In this document: positions 49,965 to 59,332 of the stretch, in pieces
Numbering within the stretch: the first letter of the stretch is position 1
Layout: each line of letters starts with the position of its first letter
DNA from: Paenibacillus glacialis
Lineage (GTDB): Bacteria; Bacillota; Bacilli; Paenibacillales; Paenibacillaceae
Length of the DNA stretch: 64,000 nt
Direction: 5' to 3'
Assembly (NCBI RefSeq): GCF_001637205.1
Contig: NZ_LVJH01000010.1
Coordinates: 1-64,000 of the forward strand
Notes under the pieces: generated by a model
Databases searched by the model: none
What the model was told of the DNA's origin: nothing
What the model saw: the letters and a program-made list of their open reading frames with translations, nothing else
Position numbers and translations under genes: made by a program

Positions 49965-51110
49965 ATGAAGCCATTAGATGCCATTATCGTAGGTGGGGGA
50001 GTTATCGGAAGTTCTATTGCTTATTATATGTCCGCGAGAGGGATGAAGGTCATACTCTTAGAGCGTGATCGTGTGGGAAGCCAAGCTTCGTCAGCTGCAG
50101 CCGGGATGCTTGCAGCGCAAGCTGAAATACATGAAGCTGGGCCAATGTTCGATTTGGCGCGGGCCAGCCGTGGTTTATTTCCTCAACTCGCTACTGATTT
50201 GAGTGAGTTAACAGGGATAGATATTGGACTGAAGCGTAAGGGCTTACTCCGAGTAGCGGTAACTGATGCAGATGTGGCAGAAATCCAGCGAACATTAGCT
50301 TTTCAAAAGACAGCGGGAGAGCAAGCGGAGTGGTTGTCGACGGAACAAGTGAGACAGCGAGAGCCAAGTATTTCCTCGGAAATAAGAGGGGCTATGTTCG
50401 TTGGAGAAGATAGCCAAGTAGACGCTCCAGAGTTATGTTCTGCATTTGCACATGCTGCAGCAGTACTTGGAGCACAAATAAAGGAGTTCACCGAAGTGAA
50501 ATCTCTTCTTCTTGACCAAGGACGGATTTCTGGAGTGATGACTAGTGAAGGAACCCTCTATTCTGATAGAGTCATCATTGCTTCAGGAACGTGGAGTGGA
50601 CCTCTTCTTGCACAGGCTAGATTAACATGTCCTATTTATCCGGTTAAGGGGGAGTGTTTCTCTGTTCTGAGTCATACACCGTTAATTCAATCTACGATTT
50701 TTAGTCATGGTTGTTACTTAGTCCCTAAGAAGGGAGGACGTATCGTTATTGGAGCAACCGCGCAGGCACATTGCTATGATCGCAAGGTATCTCTAGGTGG
50801 GATTTCCAAGCTCTTAGAAGCGTCGAAGCACCTTTTACCAGGTATTATCGAGGCAGAGTGGGAGAAAGCATGGAGTGGGCTACGTCCTCAGACACTAGAT
50901 GGGTTACCGTATTTGGGTGAGCATCCACATTGGAAAGGATTATATGCTGCAACAGGCCATTATCGTAATGGTATTCTACTTAGTCCGATGACGGGCAAGC
51001 TCGTTGCAGATTGGGCCGAAGGAAAGACAGAGAAGGACCTTTCTCTAGATTCCTATCGAGTTGATCGGCATGAGAATGTTCATCTAAAGAAGGAAGGTGT
51101 TCCATCATGA
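49965..51110 (+). CDS. thiO: glycine oxidase ThiO
   Basis: 381 residues, FAD-dependent amino-acid oxidase fold. DAIIVGGGVIGSSIAYYMSARG is the FAD motif (residues 4-25), SSAAAGMLAAQAE and the C-terminal ATGHYRNGILLSPMTG are ThiO signatures. It oxidises glycine to dehydroglycine for thiazole synthesis in aerobic bacteria. AGGAGG upstream of the ATG. Overlaps thiS by four bases. Confidence 0.92.
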   Translation: MKPLDAIIVGGGVIGSSIAYYMSARGMKVILLERDRVGSQASSAAAGMLAAQAEIHEAGPMFDLARASRGLFPQLATDLSELTGIDIGLKRKGLLRVAVTDADVAEIQRTLAFQKTAGEQAEWLSTEQVRQREPSISSEIRGAMFVGEDSQVDAPELCSAFAHAAAVLGAQIKEFTEVKSLLLDQGRISGVMTSEGTLYSDRVIIASGTWSGPLLAQARLTCPIYPVKGECFSVLSHTPLIQSTIFSHGCYLVPKKGGRIVIGATAQAHCYDRKVSLGGISKLLEASKHLLPGIIEAEWEKAWSGLRPQTLDGLPYLGEHPHWKGLYAATGHYRNGILLSPMTGKLVADWAEGKTEKDLSLDSYRVDRHENVHLKKEGVPS

Positions 51111-51310
51111 AGATAGAGATTAACGGAGAACAAGTTGAGATCCCTAGTAACTGTACGACAATTACTGACTTGCTCGTGCATTTTGGCTTAGAGACCAAAA
51201 TTGTGATTATCGAATGGAATAAGCAAATTTTAGAGAAATCCAATCATGATAAGACAGGTATATCAGACGGAGACCGTATTGAGATCGTTCATTTTGTAGG
51301 AGGTGGTTGA
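51107..51310 (+). CDS. thiS: sulfur carrier protein ThiS
   Basis: 67-residue ubiquitin-like sulfur carrier. [13 protein letters not shown] opens the beta-grasp fold and the protein ends in FVGGG, so the C-terminal Gly-Gly needed for thiocarboxylation is present (with one extra Gly). Start overlaps the thiO stop. No thiF adenylyltransferase gene is in this operon, so activation must be done by a protein encoded elsewhere. Confidence 0.9.
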   Translation: MKIEINGEQVEIPSNCTTITDLLVHFGLETKIVIIEWNKQILEKSNHDKTGISDGDRIEIVHFVGGG

Positions 51311-51311
51311 T

Positions 51312-52079
51312 ATGTTGAAAATAGGACCATATGAATTTAATTCGAGATTATTACTAGGAACGGGTAAGTTCCCAAGCTTTGAGATCCAAAAGGAAGCTGT
51401 TGATGCATCTGAAGCACAAATTTTGACGTTTGCGGTTCGACGAATGGACATATTTGAGGCGACTCAGCCTAATTTTCTAGAAATGTTAGATGTAAGTAAA
51501 TATACATTACTACCGAATACAGCAGGTGCTTCCACAGCGGAGGAAGCCGTGCGCATTGCGAGATTAGCGAAAGCGTCGGGCCTATGTGACATGATTAAAG
51601 TGGAAGTGATTGGTGATTGGAAGACGTTGTTGCCAGATCCTTTGGAGACATTAAAAGCCTCCGAGATGTTACTAGAAGAAGGTTTTATCGTCCTTCCTTA
51701 TACGTCAGATGATGTGTTGTTAGCCAAAAGACTACAAGAGTTAGGTGTTCATGCGATTATGCCAGGTGCATCCCCGATTGGATCAGGTCAAGGTATTATT
51801 AATCCGTTGAATCTATCGTTTATTATTGAGCAAGCAAGTGTTCCTATCATTGTAGATGCTGGGATAGGTAGTCCTTCTGATGCGACATTCGCCATGGAGC
51901 TTGGAGCCGATGCAGTATTGCTGAATACAGCTGTTTCGGGAGCAAGGGATCCCGTAAAGATGGCATTGGCGATGAAGCTTGCTATTGAAGCGGGTAGATT
52001 AGGACTCGAAGCGGGAAGAATTCCGAAGAAACGTTATGCTTCCGCGAGTAGTCCGACGGAAGGATGGAGTAGTATTTAA
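51312..52079 (+). CDS. thiG: thiazole synthase ThiG
   Basis: 255 residues, TIM barrel, very close in sequence to Bacillus Thi[21 protein letters not shown] near residue 13, [40 protein letters not shown] with the Schiff-base Lys and [13 protein letters not shown]. Makes the thiazole phosphate of thiamin from deoxyxylulose phosphate, dehydroglycine and ThiS-thiocarboxylate. ATG 51312 follows AGGAGG by eight bases. End of the operon. Confidence 0.94.
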   Translation: MLKIGPYEFNSRLLLGTGKFPSFEIQKEAVDASEAQILTFAVRRMDIFEATQPNFLEMLDVSKYTLLPNTAGASTAEEAVRIARLAKASGLCDMIKVEVIGDWKTLLPDPLETLKASEMLLEEGFIVLPYTSDDVLLAKRLQELGVHAIMPGASPIGSGQGIINPLNLSFIIEQASVPIIVDAGIGSPSDATFAMELGADAVLLNTAVSGARDPVKMALAMKLAIEAGRLGLEAGRIPKKRYASASSPTEGWSSI

Positions 52080-52152
52080 GTGATTTTAAAGATACGAGAG
52101 AAGTTATGTACACACATCGATTATTGATTATGTGCATTTTTAATATGTATTG

Positions 52153-52187
52153 AAGTCCAGAGGGTTATGAATGTCTGGGCTTTTTTG
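52153..52187 (+). terminator. terminator after thiG
   Basis: AAGTCCAGA and TCTGGGCTT form a nine-pair stem with one mismatch, then TTTTTTG. Confidence 0.85.
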
Positions 52188-52286
52188 TAGTGCGTTTTTT
52201 CGGTGCAGTACAATCCAATATTTGTTATATTTATAGATGGTCTTCTGTTACTATGTAATCTGAGTCATGAAATAGGAGGTGTCAGA

Positions 52287-52798
52287 TTGACTTTATTAAC
52301 AAAATTAATAGAGCAGAGCGGAAATCCTAAGGGAATCGTTGGATCTATCATGATAAGTATCATGAATGTCGCACATGCTGGAATGAGAAATTGGGCTTTG
52401 AAAAAAATCCATATCAGAATAGATGATACCATATTGGATATAGGCTGTGGTGGAGGCCAAACACTTCACACACTATCTAGATTGAATGAACAAGTTAAAT
52501 TGTATGGGATTGATTACTCAAAGAAATCTGTTGAGGATTCGATTAGAAAAAATAAACATGATGTCATGACGGGTAAGTTAAGTCGGATTTAAAAAATGAT
52601 GTGAAAGAAGTGTATAGAGTGTTACAACCTAATGGGTGTTTCATGATTGTCTCTGAATTATATAAAATAAACTATCACATGAAAGAGTATAGAAACAGAG
52701 AAGAATTGAAACGGTTATTTGTGGAGATAGGATTTAAGGAAGTGCAGTTTCATGAAAATAACAATAAAAAGTGGATTTGTATTATTGGCAAAAAGTAA
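52287..52798 (+). pseudogene. class I methyltransferase, internally deleted and frameshifted
   Basis: The 5' part (TTG 52287 with AGGAGG upstream) encodes a helical start and motif I, TILDIGCGGGQTLHTLSRL, then reads into a stop at 52590. The 3' part, in a different frame from about 52585, continues as DLKNDVKEVYRVLQPNGCFM and ends at 52798 with the usual C-terminus. The region between motif I and the DLK segment, normally about 30 residues longer, is missing. Inactive unless rejoined. Confidence 0.75.
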
Positions 52799-52836
52799 GT
52801 TTTTTTACGATGAAAATGCTGAAGGAGCGAATATAA

Positions 52837-53289
52837 ATGATAGAACCAACGATTGAATTGAAAATAGTAGATAGGAATAACTGGAATGCATGTATAAGAT
52901 TAAAGCTAAAGGAAGATCAGACGAAATTTATTGCGCCTAATCTTTATTCGATTGCACAATCGAAGGTGGAACCCAATTTATTGCCGTACGCTATTTATGC
53001 GAACAAAGAAATGATCGGATTTGCTCTAATCGATAGTGAATCAGATCCGAAGGACATGTGCCATTGGATTCCAAGATTTATGATTGATGCAGGCTTTCAA
53101 GGGCAAGGTTATGGGAAAGCTAGCATGAAGAAAATAATAGAAGCGATGAAAGCGATGACGAATATTGTTGCGATTAGAATTTCCTTTGATCCGGATAATG
53201 ACTCGGCAAGAGCATTGTATTTAAAGATGGGATTCTCAGAAACTGGAGAGATCGAGGATGATGAGGTTGTTTTTGAAATGAGACTTTAA
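52837..53289 (+). CDS. GNAT acetyltransferase (BltD/spermine acetyltransferase-like)
   Basis: 150 residues. ALIDSESDPKDMCHWIPRFMI then GFQGQGYGKASMKKIIEAM (acetyl-CoA loop near residue 92) and SARALYLKMGFSETGEI near the end resemble BltD-type polyamine acetyltransferases. Substrate not proven. GAAGGAG precedes the ATG. Confidence 0.82.
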   Translation: MIEPTIELKIVDRNNWNACIRLKLKEDQTKFIAPNLYSIAQSKVEPNLLPYAIYANKEMIGFALIDSESDPKDMCHWIPRFMIDAGFQGQGYGKASMKKIIEAMKAMTNIVAIRISFDPDNDSARALYLKMGFSETGEIEDDEVVFEMRL

Positions 53290-53304
53290 AAGGGATGGAT
53301 ACTG

Positions 53305-53533
53305 ATGATTCGTTTATGCAGGGAATACGATGTGGAGTCTATATATGATATTATTAATGATGCATCTCAAGCATATAAAGGAGTCATACCTGAAGATAGA
53401 TTTCATGAAGCCTAATGGGTTTCAAGTCGTGTCTGAGGCATCTAAAGAGACGTTATTACGTAAATATTGGAATGTTCCGGATAAACAAATACAGTCATCT
53501 GTCGTCTTAATGAATGAACCAAGTTGTATATGA
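53305..53533 (+). pseudogene. GNAT acetyltransferase remnant
   Basis: The 5' end reads MIRLCREYDVESIYDIINDA and then VIPEDRFHE before a stop; the last 40 residues, in another frame, read GFQVVSEASKETLLRKYWNV and QIQSSVVLMNE, the C-terminus of the same kind of GNAT. The acetyl-CoA binding core is deleted. Confidence 0.7.
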
Positions 53534-53556
53534 TATGTAAATCAGGAGGAATAATG

Positions 53557-54051
53557 ATGAGATTAATGAAACAATATCTACCTAGCATCCTGATCGCACT
53601 TGTTGTATCGATATTTGTTCGGACTTATGTAGCGGAAGCCATGAAAGTACCTACAGGATCTATGATCCCTACGATTCAGATCAACGATCACCTTATTGTA
53701 GAGAAAATGATGTGGATGACTAGCTTAAATCATGGAGATATCATCGTATTTCAAGCTCCAGAGGAAGACAAAAGGTACGTAAAAAGATTAATTGGGTTAC
53801 CTGGAGATGAAATTGAAGTCAAAGATGGAGAACTATATCGAAATAAATTAATCGTTAACGAATCCTATATCCAAGAGAAAATGAATTATAATTATGGACC
53901 TATCGTCGTACCGGCTAATAAATACTTTTTTTTAGGCGATAATCGTAACGTAAGCTTTGACTCGCATGCATGGGAGTATCCTTTTATTGATTATGATAAA
54001 TTGATTGGAAAAGTCATGATTGAAATTCCAACACATGGTTGGTTTAATTAA
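53557..54051 (+). CDS. sipS: signal peptidase I
   Basis: 164 residues, type I signal peptidase of the Gram-positive single-anchor type. One membrane segment (about 8-27), catalytic Ser35 in VPTGSMIPT and Lys76 in KRYVKRLIGLPGDE, then the box E motif FLGDNRNVSFDSHAW. Removes signal peptides from exported proteins outside the membrane. AGGAGG about seven bases before ATG 53557 decides the start among three in-frame ATGs. Confidence 0.9.
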   Translation: MRLMKQYLPSILIALVVSIFVRTYVAEAMKVPTGSMIPTIQINDHLIVEKMMWMTSLNHGDIIVFQAPEEDKRYVKRLIGLPGDEIEVKDGELYRNKLIVNESYIQEKMNYNYGPIVVPANKYFFLGDNRNVSFDSHAWEYPFIDYDKLIGKVMIEIPTHGWFN

Positions 54052-54096
54052 CATTTAAGAATAGAATTATCGCATTAGAAAGTGGGTAGATGTGTC

Positions 54097-54531
54097 GTGA
54101 TAAGTATAGATCCAATTGAACATGAAGATTTAGCTGAACTTGGTTTATTATATGAGGAATTGATTGGCAGTCCGTCTGATGTGAAGAAGATGCAAGAACT
54201 TTTTGCGAACCTAAAGGACAACGTGAATTATCGAATCACTGGAATAAAGGTAGATGGTGTATTAGCTGGTTCTGTGATGGGGATTATTTGTCAAGATCTT
54301 GTGGGGGATTGTAGACCTTTCATGGTCATTGAGAATGTGGTGATATCACTTAAGTTTAGGGGCTTAGGTCTGGGGAAAAAGATCATGAATGAAATGGAGA
54401 ACATTGCGAAGCGTGCAGAGTGCTATTATATCATATTCGTATCAAGCTCATACCGTAAGGACGCTCATCGATTTTATGAGTCTTTAGGGTATAAGTTAGA
54501 TGAGGTGCAAGGGTTTAGGAAAATGATCTAA
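54097..54531 (+). CDS. GNAT acetyltransferase
   Basis: 144 residues. VIENVVISLKFRGLGLGKKIM carries the acetyl-CoA loop (near residue 83) and DAHRFYESLGYKLDEVQGF closes the fold. Substrate unknown. GTG 54097 with GTGGG ten bases upstream is my choice; GTG 54082 in frame is possible. Confidence 0.78.
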   Translation: MISIDPIEHEDLAELGLLYEELIGSPSDVKKMQELFANLKDNVNYRITGIKVDGVLAGSVMGIICQDLVGDCRPFMVIENVVISLKFRGLGLGKKIMNEMENIAKRAECYYIIFVSSSYRKDAHRFYESLGYKLDEVQGFRKMI

Positions 54532-54658
54532 CAAAAAGTGATATTAATTAAATAATAAATTGAAGACATGTGTTGAACATGGTATGATTTCTTGACGTCT
54601 CCTTCTAGTGAGGGAAGGAAATTTTAATTATTGAATCCCAGCATAAGGGTATGGAGGA

Positions 54659-55453
54659 ATGAAAGTGGAACCATTTCAACAAAATAAAAGTGCTTGGAAT
54701 TCGGGAGCATATCAAGCATGGGTTAATCGGTTTGGTACGCCGAATGAAGCAGCACAGAAGATCATAGATGATCCTATAAAAAGAATTGGTAACGCGTTCG
54801 AACATATGGACGGGGTTAAAGATAAAAAAATTATTAATCTACTTGGTTCCAATGGGAATAAAGCTGTAGCGCTAGCCTTATTAGGTGCAGATGTTACGAT
54901 CGCAGATTTCTCCGTTGAGAATGAAGCATATGCACTAGAGCTAGCCGCTGCAGCCAAAGTGAAGATGGAATATATCGTTTCTGATGTACTAAGCTTACCG
55001 ATGGACAAGTTATCTGGGGAGTTCGATATTGTATTTATGGAATTTGGAATTCTTCATTACTTTGAGGATTTGCATCCATTATTTAATGTGGTGTCTACGT
55101 TGCTTGCCAAGGGTGGGCGATTGATTCTACAGGATTTCCATCCGATATCAACCAAATTAATATCATCCAAAGGCACTACAGCAAATATCAGAAAACATAA
55201 AGTGACGGGTGATTATTTCGATACATCCCTTGAGGAGAAGGAAATATCATTCTCTAAATTCAGCTCTTATGAGAACAAAGAACCTGTTGTTCAAAAAGTT
55301 CGCTTAAGAAAGTGGACAATTGGAGAAATTGTCACTTCCGTTGCAAGCGAAGGGTTGTTCATTAAGATCTTAGAAGAACTACCTAACCTCTCATCAGAAG
55401 TATTCGACAAGGGGATTCCTAAGACATTTACAATTGTTGCTGAAAAAATGTAA
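54659..55453 (+). CDS. class I SAM-dependent methyltransferase
   Basis: 264 residues. An N-terminal 65-residue helical lead (WNSGAYQAWVNRFGTPNEAA) precedes motif I IINLLGSNGNKAVALALLGA, then DIVFMEFGILHYFED and GGRLILQDFHPIS. The lead and the HPIS region match a Bacillota methyltransferase group often of unknown substrate. GGAGG site before the ATG. Confidence 0.82.
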   Translation: MKVEPFQQNKSAWNSGAYQAWVNRFGTPNEAAQKIIDDPIKRIGNAFEHMDGVKDKKIINLLGSNGNKAVALALLGADVTIADFSVENEAYALELAAAAKVKMEYIVSDVLSLPMDKLSGEFDIVFMEFGILHYFEDLHPLFNVVSTLLAKGGRLILQDFHPISTKLISSKGTTANIRKHKVTGDYFDTSLEEKEISFSKFSSYENKEPVVQKVRLRKWTIGEIVTSVASEGLFIKILEELPNLSSEVFDKGIPKTFTIVAEKM

Positions 55454-55503
55454 TCAAAGGACTCAATGGATATGAAATATCATAGTCTTTGACTAATAAA
55501 TGA

Positions 55504-55535
55504 GGCTACCGTGATTGTTGCGGTAGCTTTTTTAT
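55504..55535 (+). terminator. terminator
   Basis: GCTACCG and CGGTAGC with a nine-base loop, followed by TTTTTT. Confidence 0.85.
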
Positions 55536-55631
55536 ATTTCTGCTTAGTTCTGAATATTGGCTGTTGATCAAAGATATTTTATGAGCCTGATTACATTATG
55601 TGGTAGAATTATCAAAACGGAGGTGGCTGAA

Positions 55632-56015
55632 TTGAAAAGACCGTTAGGTGTTTCATTGATTTGTTATTTCTATTTTTTTGGTGCTATTCTTTTACTTTTT
55701 ACCTCTGTATTTTATGATGCAAATGCTAATGAAATTGGGATAGCTGAAAGATTTGGTGTACCAAATGCACCTGAGCAGTTAGTGAGGGTATTAGTCGCAG
55801 GTCTATCCTTGGTAATGGTCTATGGATATAGAAACCTTAAAAAATGGGGATTTTGGTTAATGATTTTATACTCCATTCTTTTTGGAATGATAAGTTTATC
55901 CTTGGCAACAACGCATAGCCAACAACCCTACATAGGAAATATGATTTGGTCGATTATCGTTTTGATATATTCAATTTATGTGAAAGATGCCTTTTTAAAA
56001 CAAAATGATCAGTAG
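55632..56015 (+). CDS. four-helix membrane protein of unknown function
   Basis: 127 residues with four hydrophobic segments. Starts MKRPLGVSLICYFYFFGAIL, a pattern shared by many small Bacillota membrane proteins (DUF2127-like), but I cannot assign a family safely. TTG 55632 has CGGAGGTGG about eight bases upstream; the frame begins earlier without a site. Confidence 0.65.
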   Translation: MKRPLGVSLICYFYFFGAILLLFTSVFYDANANEIGIAERFGVPNAPEQLVRVLVAGLSLVMVYGYRNLKKWGFWLMILYSILFGMISLSLATTHSQQPYIGNMIWSIIVLIYSIYVKDAFLKQNDQ

Positions 56016-56125
56016 TTCTATAGTTATTAACTATAAGTGCTATTTATTTTATATATTTCATGAATGAGTAAATATATGTAATAATACCTTCAACAACATT
56101 AACAGTATTGAAGGGGATATATAAT

Positions 56126-56893
56126 ATGGGATCGATTCATGAATGGAAAGCAGAATTATACGATGATAAATTAGGATTTGTATCACAATACGGAAGAGGG
56201 ATTTTGGAGATTCTGAATGTACAGCAAGGAGAGAAAGTTCTAGATCTAGGATGTGGCACGGGAGATTTAAGTCATGAGATTGCACAATTAGGTGCTTCAG
56301 TTATCGGGATGGATTTATCCGAGGAGATGATGGAGAGAGCGAGAATCAAGTATCCTGACATTAATTTCATCAGTGGGAATGCTGAGAATTTCTCGTTGGA
56401 TGAACCTGTGAATGCTGTATTCTCGAATGCTGCTTTACATTGGGTTAAGAATGCAGAAAGTGTCATTTCAAGTGTCTGGAATGCTTTAGAGGAGGGTGGC
56501 CGTTTTGTAGCAGAATTCGGTGGGAAGGGTAACGTTGAGATGATTGTAAAGGCCATAACCGACGTATTATCTCAAGATTACAGTGTTGATGCGAACGAAC
56601 TCAACCCTTGGTACTTCCCGAGCATAGGAGAATATAGTCAATTGCTGGAACAACAAGGGTTTCGAATCACCTATGCGGTCCATTTTGATCGTCCTACACA
56701 ACTAGAAGATGGGGAGAATGGCCTTGAGCATTGGTTAAATGGACTTGCAGCAGATGTATTTTTCAAAGATTTCTCCGAGTCGGAAAAGAAACGTATTTTC
56801 ACAAAAATAGCTACTCATGCTAGAGAATCATTATTTAATGGTGAAACTTGGATTGCTGACTACAAGAGAATAAGAGTGGTCGCTTTTAAATAA
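56126..56893 (+). CDS. class I methyltransferase (Tam/UbiE-like)
   Basis: 255 residues. Motif I VLDLGCGTGDLSHEIAQLGA near residue 35, VIGMDLSEEMMERAR, FSNAALHWVKN (as in trans-aconitate methyltransferase-like proteins) near residue 100, and GGRFVAEFGGKGN. Substrate unknown. ATG 56126 has AAGGGG ten bases upstream; TTG 56108 is not favoured. Confidence 0.83.
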   Translation: MGSIHEWKAELYDDKLGFVSQYGRGILEILNVQQGEKVLDLGCGTGDLSHEIAQLGASVIGMDLSEEMMERARIKYPDINFISGNAENFSLDEPVNAVFSNAALHWVKNAESVISSVWNALEEGGRFVAEFGGKGNVEMIVKAITDVLSQDYSVDANELNPWYFPSIGEYSQLLEQQGFRITYAVHFDRPTQLEDGENGLEHWLNGLAADVFFKDFSESEKKRIFTKIATHARESLFNGETWIADYKRIRVVAFK

Positions 56894-56908
56894 GAAGGTA
56901 CTATAAAG

Positions 56909-56952
56909 AACTGGTGAAAAGAATATGAATTCATTCACTGGTTTTTTCTTTT
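56909..56952 (+). terminator. weak terminator
   Basis: AACTGGTGAA and TTCACTGGTT can pair apart from two central mismatches, followed by TTTTC. Confidence 0.5.
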
Positions 56953-57164
56953 TTAGATCTGCGATCAATGGTTAGATATATTCTGGATGCACTTTCGGCT
57001 ATCGTTTCGATCTTATGGTTTTTCAGGAAATAGGAACGTGTACTTCTATTCATGTGGTATAATTTACCCCATCATAACCTCTTTAAGTAATTACTTCAGA
57101 AAAATGGATTTAATGAGACGGTGTTTGATTATAATCAATTAATGCATAAATGGAGCGGTGATAT

Positions 57165-57749
57165 ATGCAAATTTCGAATGAATCTAAGTTGTTCCCAAGG
57201 CTAGAAACAGACAGATTGATATTAAAAGAAATCGAAATTCAAGATGCTTCGTCCATATTTCGGATCTTTTCAAATGAAGAAGTTATGAAGTATTACGGTC
57301 GATTCCCTATGGAGTCTATTGAAGAGGCTAATCAATTAATTGCAATATTTAATGAGAGTTACATAAGTGACAAAGGAATAAGATGGGCGATTATACTTAA
57401 AGAAGAGAATAGATTCATTGGTACTTGTGGTTATCATAATTGGAATAGAAGGCATTCCAGGGCCGAACTTGGATATGAATTGTCTATGGAAGCTTGGGGG
57501 AAAGGCCTCATGAATGAAGCTTTGACAGAAATGATAACATTTGGATTCGGGTCTATGGGTTTAAATAGAATAGAAGCAGTGGTGTATCCTGAGAATAAAG
57601 CTTCCATTGGAAGTCTAGAGAAGCAAGGATTTAAGAAGGAAGGGTTATTAGAAGGGTACGCTTTTTTTAGAAATACATATCAAGATTTATTGATGTATGC
57701 ATTGCTAAAGAAAAAAGTTGAATTACAAAAACTTAAGGGGGAGTTATGA
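57165..57749 (+). CDS. GNAT acetyltransferase (RimJ/RimL type)
   Basis: 194 residues. LETDRLILKEIEIQDASSIF near residue 12, GTCGYHNWNRRHSRAELGYEL and EAWGKGLMNEAL (acetyl-CoA loop near residue 115), then LEKQGFKKEGLLEGYAFF. Close in type to the cassette-borne GNAT at 13016, but not inside a repeat-bounded unit. GGAGCGG before the ATG. Confidence 0.85.
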   Translation: MQISNESKLFPRLETDRLILKEIEIQDASSIFRIFSNEEVMKYYGRFPMESIEEANQLIAIFNESYISDKGIRWAIILKEENRFIGTCGYHNWNRRHSRAELGYELSMEAWGKGLMNEALTEMITFGFGSMGLNRIEAVVYPENKASIGSLEKQGFKKEGLLEGYAFFRNTYQDLLMYALLKKKVELQKLKGEL

Positions 57750-57788
57750 TTGGAAACTAAAACAACATAGGATAAATATAATAAACTC

Positions 57789-58118
57789 ATGTTTGATTAT
57801 TCTGGACTAGGTGGGTGGTTAGCTCTAGTTCAAATCGGGTTGTACTACAGCTTGATACAGTTGTTTCGTGATACGATGCCCGTGTTTGCCCCAGAGACTT
57901 GGAATGTGCTCACTTCTAAAGAGTCAGAGTTGTATCACCCATTATGGGGACCGCTTCTTACATTTGAACTAGTCTATAACATTGTTTTTTATTGTTTATT
58001 GTGTTTATCCTAGTCAACTTTTATCGAAAAAAAACTATATTACCACGATTGATGATCATTAGTTATATTGCAACATTTATTATTCTGATTATTACTACAG
58101 TACTTGAAGACATATGAT
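57789..58118 (+). pseudogene. DUF2569 membrane protein, frameshifted and truncated
   Basis: The first frame gives YSGLGGWLALVQIGLYYSLI, typical of DUF2569, up to about 57990. The next frame continues VFILVNFYRKKTILPRLMII and then SYIATFIILIITTVLED before a stop at 58118. The end of the family is missing and the sequence runs straight into SDR-like coding. Confidence 0.65.
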
Positions 58119-58362
58119 TCCGAAGAAGAATGGAAAAATTGTCAATGTATCTTCTGCGGCTGCTCGTATTGGAGGTGCTGGAGAAAGTATTCACTACGCA
58201 TCGAGAAAAGGAGCAGCAAATACAATGACGATTGTATTTTTAGAGAGCTAATTGAATATGGAATTGTCGTGAATGGCGTGGCTCCGGGAGTGGTAGCAAC
58301 GCCTTTCCACGAGAAATTTGCACCTAACGATAATCGAATCGTGTTATCCAAAATCACTAATT
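58116..58362 (+). pseudogene. SDR dehydrogenase fragment
   Basis: Reads IPKKNGKIVNVSSAAARIGG and ESIHYASRKGAANTMTI, the Ser-Tyr-Lys catalytic part of a short-chain dehydrogenase, then after a small loss and frameshift ELIEYGIVVNGVAPGVVATP and FHEKFAPNDNRI. The cofactor domain is absent. Confidence 0.7.
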
Positions 58363-58671
58363 AAGGTAAGAGCCATTAGTAATCCCATCACCGTACCACT
58401 CAGAATAGCTTAGAAGTATTGGGTTTATGGATAGGATAGCCCGCGGGAGCTTTGGCTCTAGTTAAGGGTGAGCGAGTATAGAGGATGGTTCCCATCACAA
58501 TTAAGATGGATTCAAATCCAGCACTTACGAATGGGATTTGCCATAAACTAAAGCCGAGTAATGGGAAATTCCCTAGGTTGCCCGGTAAAATGGGTAGATC
58601 TCTGCGATGTACTATTAGATCGAGGATCCAGTTACTTTCTTAACAGACTCTATCGTTTCAACTCCTCGTAT
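58363..58671 (-). other. decayed membrane-protein fragment and gene-free stretch
   Basis: On the minus strand (about 58425-58620) a frame without start reads LPILPGNLGNFPLLGFSLWQ and IPFVSAGFESILIVMGTILY, apparently the end of a membrane protein I cannot name. No other feature is seen. Confidence 0.35.
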
Positions 58672-59331
58672 CTATGACTTTAAATATGTGTCTAATTGAT
58701 TGGCAGGTTGGAGAACGGATGTACCATGACATACCTCAAGACGTAGCGGTTTCAATTGACTGACGATTGCACTGCTTCTTATGGCTTCTTCCATATCTCC
58801 TGTAAATTTAGCCATGGGTTTGCGGAGTATACCCTTTTTAGCTGTGAAAAGATCGCCAACCAATAACACTTGGTCCTGCTTATGATAATACACGACATGA
58901 CCTGGTGAGTGACCGGGTGTGAAATATGGTGTTATTCCTCCAATGGATTGAAGTTCCCCCTGTTCGTTCTCAGGAAGTGGCTGTGTTCGTTGCTTAGCTA
59001 CGCTAATCGCTGCCTTCTTTCTACGAGGGTAGGGAAGTTCTCCTTCTATATAAGGGATCTCAACACGGTGTGCGAAAATGGGAACCTGAGTTACTGCTAG
59101 TATCTTTTCGATAGCTCCAACATGATCACTATGCCCGTGAGTCAAGACAATTCCAGTTAATGGACCTGCTTGCAGTTCTTCAATGAATTTGAGTATACCT
59201 TTTGCCATAAAAGGCAATCCAGCATCCACCAAAGTTACGCCATCCTCATCCACAACAACCCATACGTGAATCGGAATGAGTATCCATATCTTCAAACTCC
59301 AAATATGTTCTGAGATTTGTGTAATTTTCAT
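58672..59331 (-). CDS. MBL-fold metallo-hydrolase
   Basis: 219 residues, metallo-beta-lactamase fold. The metal motif THGHSDHVGA is near residue 64, followed by PGHSPGHVVYY and GDLFTAKKG with the bridging Asp, and a later His in VCHGTSV. Substrate not identifiable; may be a thioesterase, lactonase or glyoxalase-like enzyme. It starts two bases after the TetR stop, so the two genes form one operon. Confidence 0.87.
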   Translation of the reverse strand: MKITQISEHIWSLKIWILIPIHVWVVVDEDGVTLVDAGLPFMAKGILKFIEELQAGPLTGIVLTHGHSDHVGAIEKILAVTQVPIFAHRVEIPYIEGELPYPRRKKAAISVAKQRTQPLPENEQGELQSIGGITPYFTPGHSPGHVVYYHKQDQVLLVGDLFTAKKGILRKPMAKFTGDMEEAIRSSAIVSQLKPLRLEVCHGTSVLQPANQLDTYLKS

Positions 59332-59332
59332 A

